From assembly GCF_015694405.1 (NCBI RefSeq), contig NZ_JADQDB010000002.1, positions 539,963-603,962 of the forward strand: a stretch of 64,000 bases of DNA, read 5' to 3'. This DNA comes from Pelagibacterium limicola. GTDB taxonomy: Bacteria; Pseudomonadota; Alphaproteobacteria; Rhizobiales; Devosiaceae. The notes beneath the pieces are model-generated. The model worked only from the letters and a program-made list of their open reading frames with translations. It did no database searches and was not told the origin of the DNA. Of this stretch, positions 54,504-63,869 are shown one piece after another; the first letter of the stretch is position 1; each line of letters begins with the position of its first letter. The position numbers were made by a program, and so were the translations under genes.

Positions 54504-54523
54504 GCCTCGTAGTTTGTGATTTC

Positions 54524-54560
54524 AAGGCCCGCACGGCTCTTGCCGAGCGGGCCTTTTCTT
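54524..54560 (+). terminator. Intrinsic terminator
   Basis: AAGGCCCGC (54524-54532) pairs with GCGGGCCTT (54547-54555), then TTCTT. It closes grxD. Confidence 0.85.
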
Positions 54561-54653
54561 ATCAGCCAAACTGATGAGCCTCATTCCAGAATTTCGTTTT
54601 GAGCGTCCGATGCCCGGGTATATCGTCACTCGCCGATAAACGAGTCTCACCAG

Positions 54654-55871
54654 ATGCTTGCCCCTAACCGCTCCGTTTTGCCTATCCCGTTGCCCTTCAT
54701 CATCGTCGCGGGTTGCCTCATCGCAATGGTGACCTTCGGCACGCGCTCTACGGCGGGGCTCTTCATGCTGCCCATGACCGCCGACCTCGGATGGTCGCGC
54801 GAAGGTTACGCGATGGCTCTCGCCATGCAGAACCTCGTCTGGGGCATAACCCAGCCGTTCGCGGGCGGTTTCGCCGACAAGTTCGGCACCGGCCGAACCC
54901 TGGCGCTCGGCGCGCTTGTCTATGCGGCCGGGCTCCTGCTGTGGTCGATCACGCCGACCGTCGAGATTTTCTATCTCACCGGCGGCGTGCTTATGGGCGT
55001 CGGCATCGGCACGGCCTCCTTCGGCGTCGTCATGGCCGCCTTCGGACGCGCGGTTCCCCAGGAGAAGCGCTCCTTCGTCTTCGGCGTCGCCACCGCCGCG
55101 TCCTCGATGGGCCAGTTCGTTTTTGCCCCGCTCGGGCAGGCCTTCATCTCGAACTTCGGTTGGCAGATGGCTCTGGTCTGGCTTGCGCTCATCATCCTCA
55201 TGGTCGTGCCGCTTTCCGCCACCCTGCGGGGAAGGACCAACAGTGCACCCGGGGAAGCCGACATGCCTTTCATGCAGGCGTTGGCCAAGGCGCTGGGGCA
55301 CGGCTCCTATCGCCTGCTGGTCATCGGCTTTTTCGTCTGCGGATTTCACCTGGCCTTTATCACGGTCCACTTCCCGGCCTTCCTCATCCAGTGCGGGCTG
55401 ACGCCCGAGGCAAGTTCCTGGGCGCTTGGGCTGATCGGGCTGTTCAACGTCGCGGGCTCGCTGCTCGCCGGCTGGCTAGGCGACCGTCTGCCCAAGCAGA
55501 TGCTGCTCGCGGGCATTTACTTTCTAAGGGCCGTGGGCACCGCCGCTTTCCTGCTCCTGCCTATCACGGAAGTCTCAGCCTATATCTATGCGGCCACCCT
55601 GGGGCTGCTCTGGCTTGCCACTGTACCGTTGACAGCCGGCCTGGTAAGCCTCTTCTTCGGCCCGCGCTACATGGGCATGCTTTATGGAGTGGCGTTCCTC
55701 TCTCACCAGATCGGATCGTTCTTCGGCGTCTGGCTCGGCGGGCTGACCTTCGACATGACCGGCAGCTACGACCTCGTGTGGTATCTCGGCATCCTGATCG
55801 GCCTGTTCTCTGCGGCCATCCACCTGCCGATCAGGGAGAAGCGTGTTCCAGCTTTCATGGCGCCCGCATAG
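54654..55871 (+). CDS. MFS transporter
   Basis: 405 residues, 12 spans. Helix 2-3 loop GGFADKFGTGRTLALG, helix 4 GVLMGVGIGTASFGVVMAAFGRAVPQEKR read in parts, and a second-half loop GWLGDRLPKQMLLAG match the monocarboxylate/oxalate-type (OFA/MCT-like) MFS branch. Substrate unknown. It is followed by a second MFS gene after 91 bases. Confidence 0.88.
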   Translation: MLAPNRSVLPIPLPFIIVAGCLIAMVTFGTRSTAGLFMLPMTADLGWSREGYAMALAMQNLVWGITQPFAGGFADKFGTGRTLALGALVYAAGLLLWSITPTVEIFYLTGGVLMGVGIGTASFGVVMAAFGRAVPQEKRSFVFGVATAASSMGQFVFAPLGQAFISNFGWQMALVWLALIILMVVPLSATLRGRTNSAPGEADMPFMQALAKALGHGSYRLLVIGFFVCGFHLAFITVHFPAFLIQCGLTPEASSWALGLIGLFNVAGSLLAGWLGDRLPKQMLLAGIYFLRAVGTAAFLLLPITEVSAYIYAATLGLLWLATVPLTAGLVSLFFGPRYMGMLYGVAFLSHQIGSFFGVWLGGLTFDMTGSYDLVWYLGILIGLFSAAIHLPIREKRVPAFMAPA

Positions 55872-55962
55872 TCATTTCCAGGGTTGCCAAACCTGTCTTG
55901 AAGGTTCAAGTTTACTGCGCGGGCGGCTTCGGCTGCCCGCAGCCTTTTCAGCGAGTATCTTC

Positions 55963-57198
55963 ATGACAACTGTCGCCACGCAGAGCCGGGATATTTCCCG
56001 GACGGAATTCATCGCTCTCATTGCGGCTCTAATGGCGTTAAACGCGCTGGCAATCGACGTCATGTTGCCCGCCCTTCCCTATATGGGCGATGCGCTGGGG
56101 GTTACCAATGAGAACGATCGGCATTTCGTGCTCGGCGCCTATATGCTCGGCTTCGGTACGGCCCAGCTCGCTTTCGGCCCCCTGTCCGATCGGTTCGGGC
56201 GCCGGGCGCCCTTGTTGATCGGGCTGGTGATCTATGTGGTTGCGGCCTTTGCTGCGGCCTTTGCACCGAGTTTTGCCATTCTGCTGATGATGCGTTTTAT
56301 CCAGGGCATCGGGGCTGCAGGCACGCGCGTCATCGCGCAATCGGTCGTGCGCGATAAATTCGGCGGGCGAGCGATGGCCGAAATCATGTCGCTGGTCTTC
56401 ATGGTCTTCATGGCCGTGCCGATTGTCGCGCCGGGCATCGGGCAGGTCATCCTGCTTACCGGGCCGTGGGAATACATCTTCTATTTCATGGCCTTGCTGG
56501 CCGCAGCGGTGACCGTTTGGTCCATGGTGAGGCTTCCCGAGACGCTGAAACCCGAGAACCGCCGCGCTCTGCGGGTGAGCGTCATTGTCGAAGGGTTCCG
56601 GCTGGTTTTTACCAATCGAATGGCGTTCAGCTACGGGCTTTCGGGCATGTTCCTGTTCGGCGCGCTGTTCGGGTTCATCAACACCTCCCAACAGATCTTC
56701 GTCGATCTTTACGGCCTCGGCCCCTATTTCCCGGTCGCTTTTGCGGCAATGGCTGGACTGATGGCGATTTCGTCCTTCCTCAACTCCCGCATGGTCCGGG
56801 GGCTCGGCATGAGGCGGTTGAGCCACTCGGCGTTGCTTGTCTTCACCTCGGTCAGCGGGGTCTGGCTCCTTATTACGCTCGTCATGCACCCGCCACTCTG
56901 GTTGTTCTTCTCGCTGTTCGCCACCGTGATGTTCATGTTCGGCTGGGCCGCCTCCAACATGAACGCACTGTCGATGGAACCACTGGGCGCCGTGGCGGGC
57001 ACGGCCTCGTCGGTTTTCGGTTTCGTGCAGACTGTGGGCGGCGCGATTTTGGGCACGATCACCGGCCAGTTCTTCGATGGCACGCTGACACCCGTGGCGA
57101 CGGGCTACTTCCTCTTGGGCTTCCTCGCCATCATGTGTGTGGTCGTAGCGGAAAAGGGCAAGCTGTTCGGCGTAGGTGAGACGGCGGCTAAACCGTAA
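55963..57198 (+). CDS. MFS transporter, Bcr/CflA family
   Basis: 411 residues, 12 spans, from the ATG at 55963. The opening EFIALIAALMALNALAIDVMLPALP and FGPLSDRFGRRAPLLIGL with MRFIQGIGAAGTRVIAQSVVRD are the typical signature of the Bcr/CflA drug:H+ antiporters. The exported compound cannot be determined. Its last 11 bases overlap the convergent inositol-phosphatase gene. Confidence 0.9.
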   Translation: MTTVATQSRDISRTEFIALIAALMALNALAIDVMLPALPYMGDALGVTNENDRHFVLGAYMLGFGTAQLAFGPLSDRFGRRAPLLIGLVIYVVAAFAAAFAPSFAILLMMRFIQGIGAAGTRVIAQSVVRDKFGGRAMAEIMSLVFMVFMAVPIVAPGIGQVILLTGPWEYIFYFMALLAAAVTVWSMVRLPETLKPENRRALRVSVIVEGFRLVFTNRMAFSYGLSGMFLFGALFGFINTSQQIFVDLYGLGPYFPVAFAAMAGLMAISSFLNSRMVRGLGMRRLSHSALLVFTSVSGVWLLITLVMHPPLWLFFSLFATVMFMFGWAASNMNALSMEPLGAVAGTASSVFGFVQTVGGAILGTITGQFFDGTLTPVATGYFLLGFLAIMCVVVAEKGKLFGVGETAAKP

Positions 57199-58000
57199 AC
57201 ACCTCGCGTCGGAGCGCATCCCAGCTTTCACGGTCGGAGGCGATCAGCAGCCCGCCTTCCCGATGGGCAGGCAGATAGGGCGAGCCGTCGAACCGCGCAG
57301 CGTGCGCGCCCGCTTCCTGCGTGATCAGCGTTCCCGCCAGGTGATCCCAGGGCATGAGCTTGTTGAACATCAGGTAGTGCAGGTGCCCGGCCGCTGCCAT
57401 GCGGTACTCGTGCCCCGCACAGCGATAGCTGGCATTCATCCTGACATTGGAAAGATTGCCCAGCACCTGACGGCGCTTTTCAGCGGGAAGGAAAAACACA
57501 GACGCGGTGCCCGCCATTTCGCTCAGCGGCACGGGATCTGCAAACTTCATCCGCACCTGCCGGCCATCGGGGAAAATCTGCCATGCCCCGCATCCGCGCT
57601 CGGCCATCACCCAATCGTCGCCCATCGGATCATAGATCACCCCGGCGACCGTTTCCCCGTTCCGGACCACAGCAGCCATGACCGCAAAGAGTGGCACGCC
57701 GGCGGCATAGTTGGCAGTGCCATCGATGGGATCGATGTAGAGGACGATTTCGTCACCGAACCGTCGCTCGAGTAAACCCGGATCTGCCGATACTGCTTCT
57801 TCTCCGATCACGACATGCTGCGGATGGGACTCAGCAATCGACGCTGTTATCGCGCGCTCGGCAGCCTCGTCCGCCTCGGTCACGAGATCCATCGCGCTCG
57901 TCTTGGTCCGGACCATGCCCTCATCGAGCCTGCGGAACCGCGGCAGGATTTCGGCGCGCGCCGCATCGCGCAACACATTGGCGAGCCTTTCGATATTCAT
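57188..58000 (-). CDS. Inositol monophosphatase family protein
   Basis: 270 residues. The metal-site motifs of the IMPase family are present: VIGEEAVS near 65-72, [23 protein letters not shown] near 89-110, and [17 protein letters not shown] near 218-235. It would be a Mg-dependent sugar or inositol phosphatase, possibly CysQ- or HisN-like; I cannot choose. Its ATG overlaps the ttcA stop by four bases, so it is translated with ttcA. Confidence 0.88.
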   Translation of the reverse strand: MNIERLANVLRDAARAEILPRFRRLDEGMVRTKTSAMDLVTEADEAAERAITASIAESHPQHVVIGEEAVSADPGLLERRFGDEIVLYIDPIDGTANYAAGVPLFAVMAAVVRNGETVAGVIYDPMGDDWVMAERGCGAWQIFPDGRQVRMKFADPVPLSEMAGTASVFFLPAEKRRQVLGNLSNVRMNASYRCAGHEYRMAAAGHLHYLMFNKLMPWDHLAGTLITQEAGAHAARFDGSPYLPAHREGGLLIASDRESWDALRREVFTV

Positions 58001-58854
58001 GCCTTGCCGCTTTCCGCCATGAGTGCCGCGAAGTCGAACAACCGCGTATCCAGCATATGGCTTGGATTGATGTTGCCCAGAGCACGGATCATCACGTCCT
58101 TACGCCCCGGCATCTTGCGCTCGAAATCATCGAGCATCGCCTTCATGGCATTGCGCTGCAGCCCGTCCTGCGAACCGCAGAGGTCGCAGGGGATGATCGG
58201 AAACGCCAGCGCCTCGGCAAACCGCGCCAGATCGCTCTCAGCACACAAGGCCAACGGGCGCAGGACTTCCACGTCACCTTCGTCGTTAAGCAGCTTGGGC
58301 GGCATCGCTGCGAGTTTGCCGCCATGAAAGAGATTCATGAAGAAGGTTTCGAGAATATCCTCTCGGTGATGCCCCAGCACGAGTGCCGAACACCCCTCCT
58401 CCCGCGCGATCCGGTAAAGATGCCCACGCCTCAGCCGCGAACAAAGCGAGCAATAGGTGCTGCCGGAGGGAAGCTTGTCGGTGACGATCGAATAGGTGTC
58501 CTGATATTCGATCCGGTGCTCGATCCCGTATCGGTCGAGAAATTCAGGCAAGATATGCTTGGGGAAACCCGGCTGGCCCTGATCGAGATTGCATGCCAAA
58601 AGATCGACCGGCAGCAGCCCGCGCCATTTGAGGTCGAGCAGCACCGCCAATAACCCGTAGCTGTCCTTGCCGCCCGAAAGAGCCACAAGCCAACGCGTGC
58701 CGGGGCGCACCATGCCATAGGCGTCAAGTGTCTCACGCACCTGACGGATCAGGCGCTTCCTGAGCTTGTTGAACTCGACACTCGATGGCGCATCCCGAAA
58801 CAGCGGGTGGCAGCTCTCTGAGTCGTCGGCGATCGCGGGGGTGGCAAGCGTCAT
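57997..58854 (-). CDS. ttcA: tRNA 2-thiocytidine biosynthesis protein TtcA
   Basis: 285 residues. It thiolates cytidine 32 of certain tRNAs. PP-loop [13 protein letters not shown] near 59-71; the CxxC pair in [15 protein letters not shown] near 138; a second CxxC in [19 protein letters not shown] near 222. GGAG lies 7 bases before the ATG at 58854. First gene of a unit with the IMPase. It depends on an Fe-S cluster. Confidence 0.94.
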   Translation of the reverse strand: MTLATPAIADDSESCHPLFRDAPSSVEFNKLRKRLIRQVRETLDAYGMVRPGTRWLVALSGGKDSYGLLAVLLDLKWRGLLPVDLLACNLDQGQPGFPKHILPEFLDRYGIEHRIEYQDTYSIVTDKLPSGSTYCSLCSRLRRGHLYRIAREEGCSALVLGHHREDILETFFMNLFHGGKLAAMPPKLLNDEGDVEVLRPLALCAESDLARFAEALAFPIIPCDLCGSQDGLQRNAMKAMLDDFERKMPGRKDVMIRALGNINPSHMLDTRLFDFAALMAESGKA

Positions 58855-59217
58855 TGCTCACTCCTAACAGGGGAACGAGGGGTTGATACAGCCAATAGTG
58901 GGAGGAGGAAAGCCGGAAGGCGCCCTTCTGGATGGAGGTGCCTGGATTTCTCGTCAGACACTCCATCCATCGGGTGACGCAGGAACAAGTCCCGCACGAA
59001 AGCGGGCAGAGCCGGAACGGCGAAACGCACAATTCCGGAGCCTTCCGAGACCATACGTCCAACCTCTTGCCCGGGGTTTAGTTCAGGGGCTCCAATTTGC
59101 GTAAAAAGCTCGGTGCTAAACCCCAAATAACTCCGCTTGCGCACATACCTCCAAAAAATTTAGATATCTCCTCTCCGCGTAGGCCCCTCCCAGGCGGCCC
59201 GATTCTGGTGGCGCAAA
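58855..59217. other. 363-base intergenic region between ttcA and sbmA-like gene
   Basis: It should hold the divergent promoters of ttcA and the SbmA-like gene. On the minus strand a 97-codon open frame (58851-59144, GTG start after GGAGGTAT) overlaps the ttcA start by ATGA, but its composition looks random and ttcA has its own ribosome site, so I do not call it. A minus-strand GGAGG sits amid AT-rich sequence near 59150-59165. I saw no repeat or RNA structure. Confidence 0.5.
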
Positions 59218-60597
59218 ATGTTCCGATCCTTCTTTCCCGAGCCCAGGCTGTTCTTTTCTTTGGCGCTGCTGTGGCTTTTGCTCACGACCTTGTTGTGGAC
59301 AGCATTTAGCGCGCCGATGCGGTCGTTTATCAGTATCGACCGCTTCGTCGTCCCTCCCATCTGCGCACCCCTCGCCGAACCCGCGCCCGATCCCTCCGAT
59401 GGCGTCTCCGAAGCCGTGCCCAGCACACCTGTGTCGGATCTTGTGGCACCAGAAGACCCCGCGAGCCTTGAAGGCACAATGGCAGCAGCAGCCGACACCA
59501 ACTGCCTCGCGCCCGGCACCTTCTTTGATGGCGAGCGCATATGGCTCTATCAATATGTGCTGCTGATCGCCTTCCTCTTTTGCCTGTTCTGGTATTTCTA
59601 CAAGCGAAACTACTGGTACTGGTGGTCTGTCGTCGGTTCCACCACCATCCTGCTCGTCACCTATTTCAACGTGCAGGTCGATGCTTTCGTCAACAATTGG
59701 CAGGGCACCTTCTTCAACACGCTGCAACAGGCGCTGTCCCAGCCCGGCTCGGTCGAACCGGCCGATTTCTATGGCCAGATCTTCATGATCTTCATCGTCA
59801 TCATGCCGCGCATTCTGGTGCTGGTGGCGCTGGCCTTCTTCACCGCGCACTACGTCTTCCGCTGGCGCAAGGCGATGAACGCCTATTACATGGGCTATTG
59901 GCCTGTGATCCGCACAACGGAAGGCGCGGCACAGCGCGTCCAGGAAGATACCATGCGTTTCGCCCAGATCATGGAGGATTTGGGAACGGCGTTCTTCGAT
60001 GCACTGATTACGCTGGCCGTATTCGTTCCGATCCTATGGGGACTCTCGCAACACATCACGGAGCTCCCGATCTTCGGCGATGTGCCCGGCAGCCTCGTTT
60101 GGGTTGCGCTGATGTCGGCGGCCTTCGGCACCGTACTGCTGGCCGTTGTGGGGGCAAAACTCCCCGGCCTGCAGTTCGAAAACCAGAAGGTGGAGGCCGC
60201 CTACCGCAAGGAACTCGTCTATGGGGAGGACAATGCCGATCGCGCCGCGCCGCCGACGGTCCGGGAGCTCTTTGCCCGCGTGCAGCGCAATTACTTCCGG
60301 ATTTACTGGCACTACACCTATTTCAATTTCGCCCGCTACGGTTATCTCCAGCTCGCCGGCTATATTCCCTTGATGGCGCTATCGCCCTCGATCCTCGCCG
60401 GCACTCTCACGCTGGGCCTCTACCAGCAGGTGCAGCAAGCCTTTGGTCAGGTGGCGAGCTCGTTCCAGTTCCTCGCCCGCGCATGGACGGTCGTCATCGA
60501 ACTCCTTGCGGTCCACAAGCGTCTCAAGAAGTTCGAAAGCTTCATTCCACAGGACCAGGAACCCGACAGGGATCTGGTGGGAGCTTATCTGGATTGA
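59218..60597 (+). CDS. SbmA/BacA-like peptide transporter with long first periplasmic loop
   Basis: 459 residues against about 406 in E. coli SbmA. Transmembrane core: LFCLFWYFYKRNYWYWW, RILVLVALAFFTAHYVFRWRKAMNAYYMGYWPVIR read in parts, and the C-terminal LAGTLTLGLYQQVQQAFGQVASSFQFLARAW read in parts, with QEDTMRFAQIM and ENQKVEAAYRKEL as in SbmA/BacA. An extra Pro/Ala/Asp-rich stretch at about residues 45-95 with two cysteines (PPICAPL and TNCLAPG) lies between helices 1 and 2. It imports peptides such as microcin-like compounds, using the proton gradient. Confidence 0.9.
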   Translation: MFRSFFPEPRLFFSLALLWLLLTTLLWTAFSAPMRSFISIDRFVVPPICAPLAEPAPDPSDGVSEAVPSTPVSDLVAPEDPASLEGTMAAAADTNCLAPGTFFDGERIWLYQYVLLIAFLFCLFWYFYKRNYWYWWSVVGSTTILLVTYFNVQVDAFVNNWQGTFFNTLQQALSQPGSVEPADFYGQIFMIFIVIMPRILVLVALAFFTAHYVFRWRKAMNAYYMGYWPVIRTTEGAAQRVQEDTMRFAQIMEDLGTAFFDALITLAVFVPILWGLSQHITELPIFGDVPGSLVWVALMSAAFGTVLLAVVGAKLPGLQFENQKVEAAYRKELVYGEDNADRAAPPTVRELFARVQRNYFRIYWHYTYFNFARYGYLQLAGYIPLMALSPSILAGTLTLGLYQQVQQAFGQVASSFQFLARAWTVVIELLAVHKRLKKFESFIPQDQEPDRDLVGAYLD

Positions 60598-60603
60598 CCA
60601 AAC

Positions 60604-60634
60604 AAAAAAAGCCGCCCGAAAGGGCGGCCTTTTC
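60604..60634. terminator. Bidirectional intrinsic terminator
   Basis: A run of A, then GCCGCCC-GAAA-GGGCGGC (60611-60628) and TTTT. It serves the SbmA-like gene and the convergent rpsD. Confidence 0.9.
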
Positions 60635-60653
60635 AAAAACTCTGAAGAATCGA

Positions 60654-61271
60654 TCAGCGCGAATAGAATTCGACGACGAGGTTCGGTTCCATCTGGACCG
60701 GATAAGGCACATCGCCGAGCGAAGGCACGCGAACGAAGGTTGCGGTCATCTTGGAGTGGTCGGCATCGACATAGTCCGGCACATCACGCTCGGCGAGCTG
60801 GACAGCTTCGAGGACGATGGCGAGCTGCTTGGAGCGGTCGCGCACCGAGATCACGTCGCCCGGCTTCACATTGTAGGACGGGATGTTGACGCGCTTGCCA
60901 TTAACCAGGACGTGGCCATGGTTGACGAACTGACGGGCTGCAAAAACGGTCGGCACGAACTTGGCGCGATAAACGATCGCGTCGAGACGGCTTTCCAGAA
61001 TGCCGATCAGGTTCTCACCGGTGTCGCCCTTGCGACGGGCGGCTTCAGCATAAACGCGCTTGAACGCCTTTTCGGTGATCGAGCCATAATAGCCCTTGAG
61101 CTTCTGCTTTGCACGCAGCTGCGTACCAAAGTCAGACAGCTTGCCCTTGCGGCGCTGGCCATGCTGGCCGGGGCCATAGGCGCGTGCATTGAGCGGGCTC
61201 TTGGGACGGCCCCAGATATTTTCGCCAAGACGGCGATCGATTTTGTGCTTCTGCGAATGACGCTTTGACAT
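60654..61271 (-). CDS. rpsD: Small ribosomal subunit protein uS4
   Basis: 205 residues. Complete S4 sequence: [34 protein letters not shown], the S4 RNA-binding domain [31 protein letters not shown] read in parts, and the C-terminal [17 protein letters not shown]. It is a primary 16S rRNA-binding protein. As in many alphaproteobacteria, it lies outside the main ribosomal protein operons. AAGGACA precedes the ATG. Confidence 0.97.
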   Translation of the reverse strand: MSKRHSQKHKIDRRLGENIWGRPKSPLNARAYGPGQHGQRRKGKLSDFGTQLRAKQKLKGYYGSITEKAFKRVYAEAARRKGDTGENLIGILESRLDAIVYRAKFVPTVFAARQFVNHGHVLVNGKRVNIPSYNVKPGDVISVRDRSKQLAIVLEAVQLAERDVPDYVDADHSKMTATFVRVPSLGDVPYPVQMEPNLVVEFYSR

Positions 61272-61480
61272 CGCTTGTCCTTTTCAAACCAAAGATAAAG
61301 ACAGCGCCCTCCTCTGCATGTCTCTTTTTTAAAGAGAATGCCGACAGACCGTGCGAAAAAACGTCAACTGGTTCAACCATTTGGCAGAACCGATAACGGC
61401 AAACCGACGGTCTCGGGTGCTCGTCTGCGGCATAAAGCCTGATGCAGACAGCGCGGATGTATGGGGATGGACGCCAAAAG

Positions 61481-62890
61481 TCAAGCGTTTGCGGCCATTG
61501 CGCGCTCAAGAACTGCCATCACCTTCGGGTCGCCGCACTGGGCGACATTAAAGCGCATGAAGGACGCCGCCGATTGCGACGCACTGAATACATCGCCGGG
61601 CGCGAGCACGACATTGTCGGCAAGAGCAGTGCGCGCCACAATGGCGGAGTCACGCCCGTCCGGCAGGCGGCACCAGAGAAAGAAGCCCCCTCGCGGCATC
61701 AGCCACGACTCGATGCCGACGCGTTTAAGCTTCTCGGAAGTCTCCTCTCGCGCTTTCGCGAGGCGTCGGCGCAACGATTCCATATGCTTGCGATATCCAC
61801 CGCCGGACAGAACGCTCGCAATAAGTTCGGTCGCAACCGGGCTCGGGCCGCCGAAACTTGTCGCCACCTGAAGGTCGATGAGATGAGCCACCCAATCGCC
61901 CCGCGCCGCGATGTAACCGCAACGCACCGAGGCGGAGAGCGACTTGGAAAAGCTGCCAATGCGGATAACGCGATCAAGCCCATCCAGCGCCGCGAGCCGC
62001 ACGGAGGGTTCGGGTTCGAAATCGACAAAAATGTCGTCTTCGACGACGGTCAGATCGTGGGAGGCGGCGAGGTTCAGCAGACGATGAGCAGTTTGCGCGT
62101 TGAGCGTTGCTCCCGTTGGATTGTGCAATGCGGAATTGGTGAGGTAGAGACGCGGGCGCGTGGTGGCAAGCAGCGTTTCGAACGCCGCCATATCCGGCCC
62201 GGAGGGTGTATAGGGCACGCTGACGATCTTCACCTGATGCGCACGCAGCAGCGCCCGGAAATTGAAGTAGCAGGGGTCGTCGACCAGCACCGTATCGCCC
62301 GGGTTGAGCAGGAAGCGGCAGACCAGATCCACCGCCTGCGTTCCCGATCCGGTCAACAAGAGCTGGTCGGGTGCAATTTCGATCCCCTCTTCTGCAAACC
62401 GTCCCATCAGGATACGGCGTAGCGCCAGCGAGCCGCGCGCGCTGCCGTAATCTGAAAGGGCATCCCCTGCGCGCGCAACGGCACGCAGCGCTCGGCGGAG
62501 CGCATCCTGCGGCATCCAATCGGGGGGCAGCCAACCGCATCCCGGCTTGAGGGCGGAAGGATCGGCGTCGAGCGACTGTCGCGAGACCCAGAATGGATCG
62601 ATGACCCGCTCAGCCTGCGGCATATTCTCCGTGAGCACCCGCGGCGGAAGAGCGGTCGCCGATACATAAAAGCCCGAGCCCGGCCGCGCCCGGACCAACC
62701 CATCGGCTACCAACCGATCATAAGCCTCGACCACAGTAGAGGGAGAGACATCCATTGTCCGCGCGAAACTGCGGATAGACGGCAGCTTGTCGCCCGGGGC
62801 AAGGGCGCGGCTGGCGAGCTTGGCGCGAATGGCCTGCATCACATTCGCTGTGCGTGCGCCACGTCTGTTCACCTGTTCGAGAGTGCGCAA
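61481..62890 (-). CDS. MocR-family regulator (GntR HTH fused to aminotransferase fold)
   Basis: 469 residues from the TTG at 62890 (GGAG upstream); a TTG at 62911 lacks a ribosome site. GntR-type winged helix at about 10-75 (SIRSFARTMDVSPSTVVEAYDRLVADG read in parts). The C-terminal domain has the class I PLP aminotransferase fold: SDYGSARG, LLTGSGTQAVDLV, DDPCYFNF, HNPTGAT and IGSFSKSLSASVRCGY with the PLP lysine. MocR proteins sense amine or amino-acid compounds. Divergent from an EamA transporter gene with a palindrome between, so regulation of that transporter is likely. Confidence 0.92.
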   Translation of the reverse strand: MRTLEQVNRRGARTANVMQAIRAKLASRALAPGDKLPSIRSFARTMDVSPSTVVEAYDRLVADGLVRARPGSGFYVSATALPPRVLTENMPQAERVIDPFWVSRQSLDADPSALKPGCGWLPPDWMPQDALRRALRAVARAGDALSDYGSARGSLALRRILMGRFAEEGIEIAPDQLLLTGSGTQAVDLVCRFLLNPGDTVLVDDPCYFNFRALLRAHQVKIVSVPYTPSGPDMAAFETLLATTRPRLYLTNSALHNPTGATLNAQTAHRLLNLAASHDLTVVEDDIFVDFEPEPSVRLAALDGLDRVIRIGSFSKSLSASVRCGYIAARGDWVAHLIDLQVATSFGGPSPVATELIASVLSGGGYRKHMESLRRRLAKAREETSEKLKRVGIESWLMPRGGFFLWCRLPDGRDSAIVARTALADNVVLAPGDVFSASQSAASFMRFNVAQCGDPKVMAVLERAMAANA

Positions 62891-62908
62891 GTGTATCGCT
62901 CCATCAAC

Positions 62909-62934
62909 CAATACAGTTCGGTGAAATTGTATTG
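62909..62934. promoter_or_regulatory. Inverted repeat in the MocR/EamA divergent promoter region
   Basis: CAATACA (62909-62915) and TGTATTG (62928-62934) form a palindrome with a 12-base centre. Position in the divergent region suggests an operator or promoter element for the MocR gene and the EamA gene. Confidence 0.45.
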
Positions 62935-62994
62935 ATCTGTAACTGAACGCGCCAGCCCCAAACGTTTATGACCAAAATCGGAAAGCGAGGTGGG

Positions 62995-63864
62995 ATGAAC
63001 GGGACACAATCGTCAGTCGAAGGCTGGGGCAATGGCCTGCTCGGCGTGGTCATTTTCAGCGGCTCCCTGCCCGCGACGCGCGTGGCCGTCGCCGATTTCA
63101 CCCCGCTGTTTCTCACCGGCGCCCGCGCTGTCGTCGCTGCTCTTCTTGGTGCTGCCTTGCTCGTGCTTTTGCGACAAACTCGTCCGCTGCGCCGGGATAT
63201 CGCCTCCCTGGCCATCGTTTCGCTCGGTGTGGTTGTGGGATTTCCGCTGCTGACTGCGCTCGCCCTTCAGCACATCACTTCGGCCCGCTCGATTGTCTTT
63301 ATCGGCCTCCTGCCGCTCGCCACTGCCCTATTCGGGGTCATGCGCGGCGGCGAGCGGCCAAAGTTGGCATTCTGGCTGTTCTCGTGCCTTGGGAGCGCGG
63401 CGGTTGTAGCCTTCGCACTTTCCAACGGGGGAACGAACGCGCTGGCTGGCGACCTCCTGATGATCGCCGCGATCATCGTGTGCGGCCTCGGCTACGCTGA
63501 AGGCGCAAAACTCTCGCGCCGCCTTGGCGGCTGGCAGGTGATCTCCTGGGCGCTGGTCCTGTCGGCTCCAGTCATGCTGGCGTTGATGGTCGCCACCCTT
63601 CCCGATTCTTGGGATGGCATCGGCGCTCCCGCCTGGGTCGGACTGGCCTATGTCTCGGTCTTTTCCATGTTGGTAGGCTTTATTTTCTGGTATCGCGGGC
63701 TTGCGGTCGGCGGCATCGCCAGCGTCGGGCAATTGCAACTCCTGCAACCCTTCTTCGGCCTCACCCTCGCCGGACTGTTGCTGGGAGAACCTGTGGCATG
63801 GACGATGATCGTAGCGACCGGAGTCGTCGTCGCCTGCGTTGCCCTTGCACGCCGCTTTGCCTGA
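62995..63864 (+). CDS. EamA/DMT-family transporter, likely MocR-controlled
   Basis: 289 residues from the ATG at 62995, which has GAGGTGGG upstream; an ATG 27 bases earlier lacks a site. Ten spans, two EamA repeats: GARAVVAALLGAALLVLL and QHITSARSIVFIGLLPLATALF in the first half, WQVISWALVLSAPVMLAL and LLQPFFGLTLAGLLLGEPV in the second. Probably exports or imports a small metabolite linked to the MocR effector. Its stop is six bases from the likely end of the IS630-type element. Confidence 0.88.
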   Translation: MNGTQSSVEGWGNGLLGVVIFSGSLPATRVAVADFTPLFLTGARAVVAALLGAALLVLLRQTRPLRRDIASLAIVSLGVVVGFPLLTALALQHITSARSIVFIGLLPLATALFGVMRGGERPKLAFWLFSCLGSAAVVAFALSNGGTNALAGDLLMIAAIIVCGLGYAEGAKLSRRLGGWQVISWALVLSAPVMLALMVATLPDSWDGIGAPAWVGLAYVSVFSMLVGFIFWYRGLAVGGIASVGQLQLLQPFFGLTLAGLLLGEPVAWTMIVATGVVVACVALARRFA

Positions 63865-63869
63865 GCGGC

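Noticed and set aside
54713..55966. A 417-codon open frame in a second frame of the MFS gene at 54654
   Set aside because: Arg-rich translation without domain; the MFS frame has clear spans and family motifs. High GC removes stops and creates such shadows.
59541..61268. A 575-codon plus-strand frame spanning the end of the SbmA-like gene and antisense to rpsD
   Set aside because: It crosses a terminator and lies antisense to the well-conserved rpsD; no domain is recognisable.
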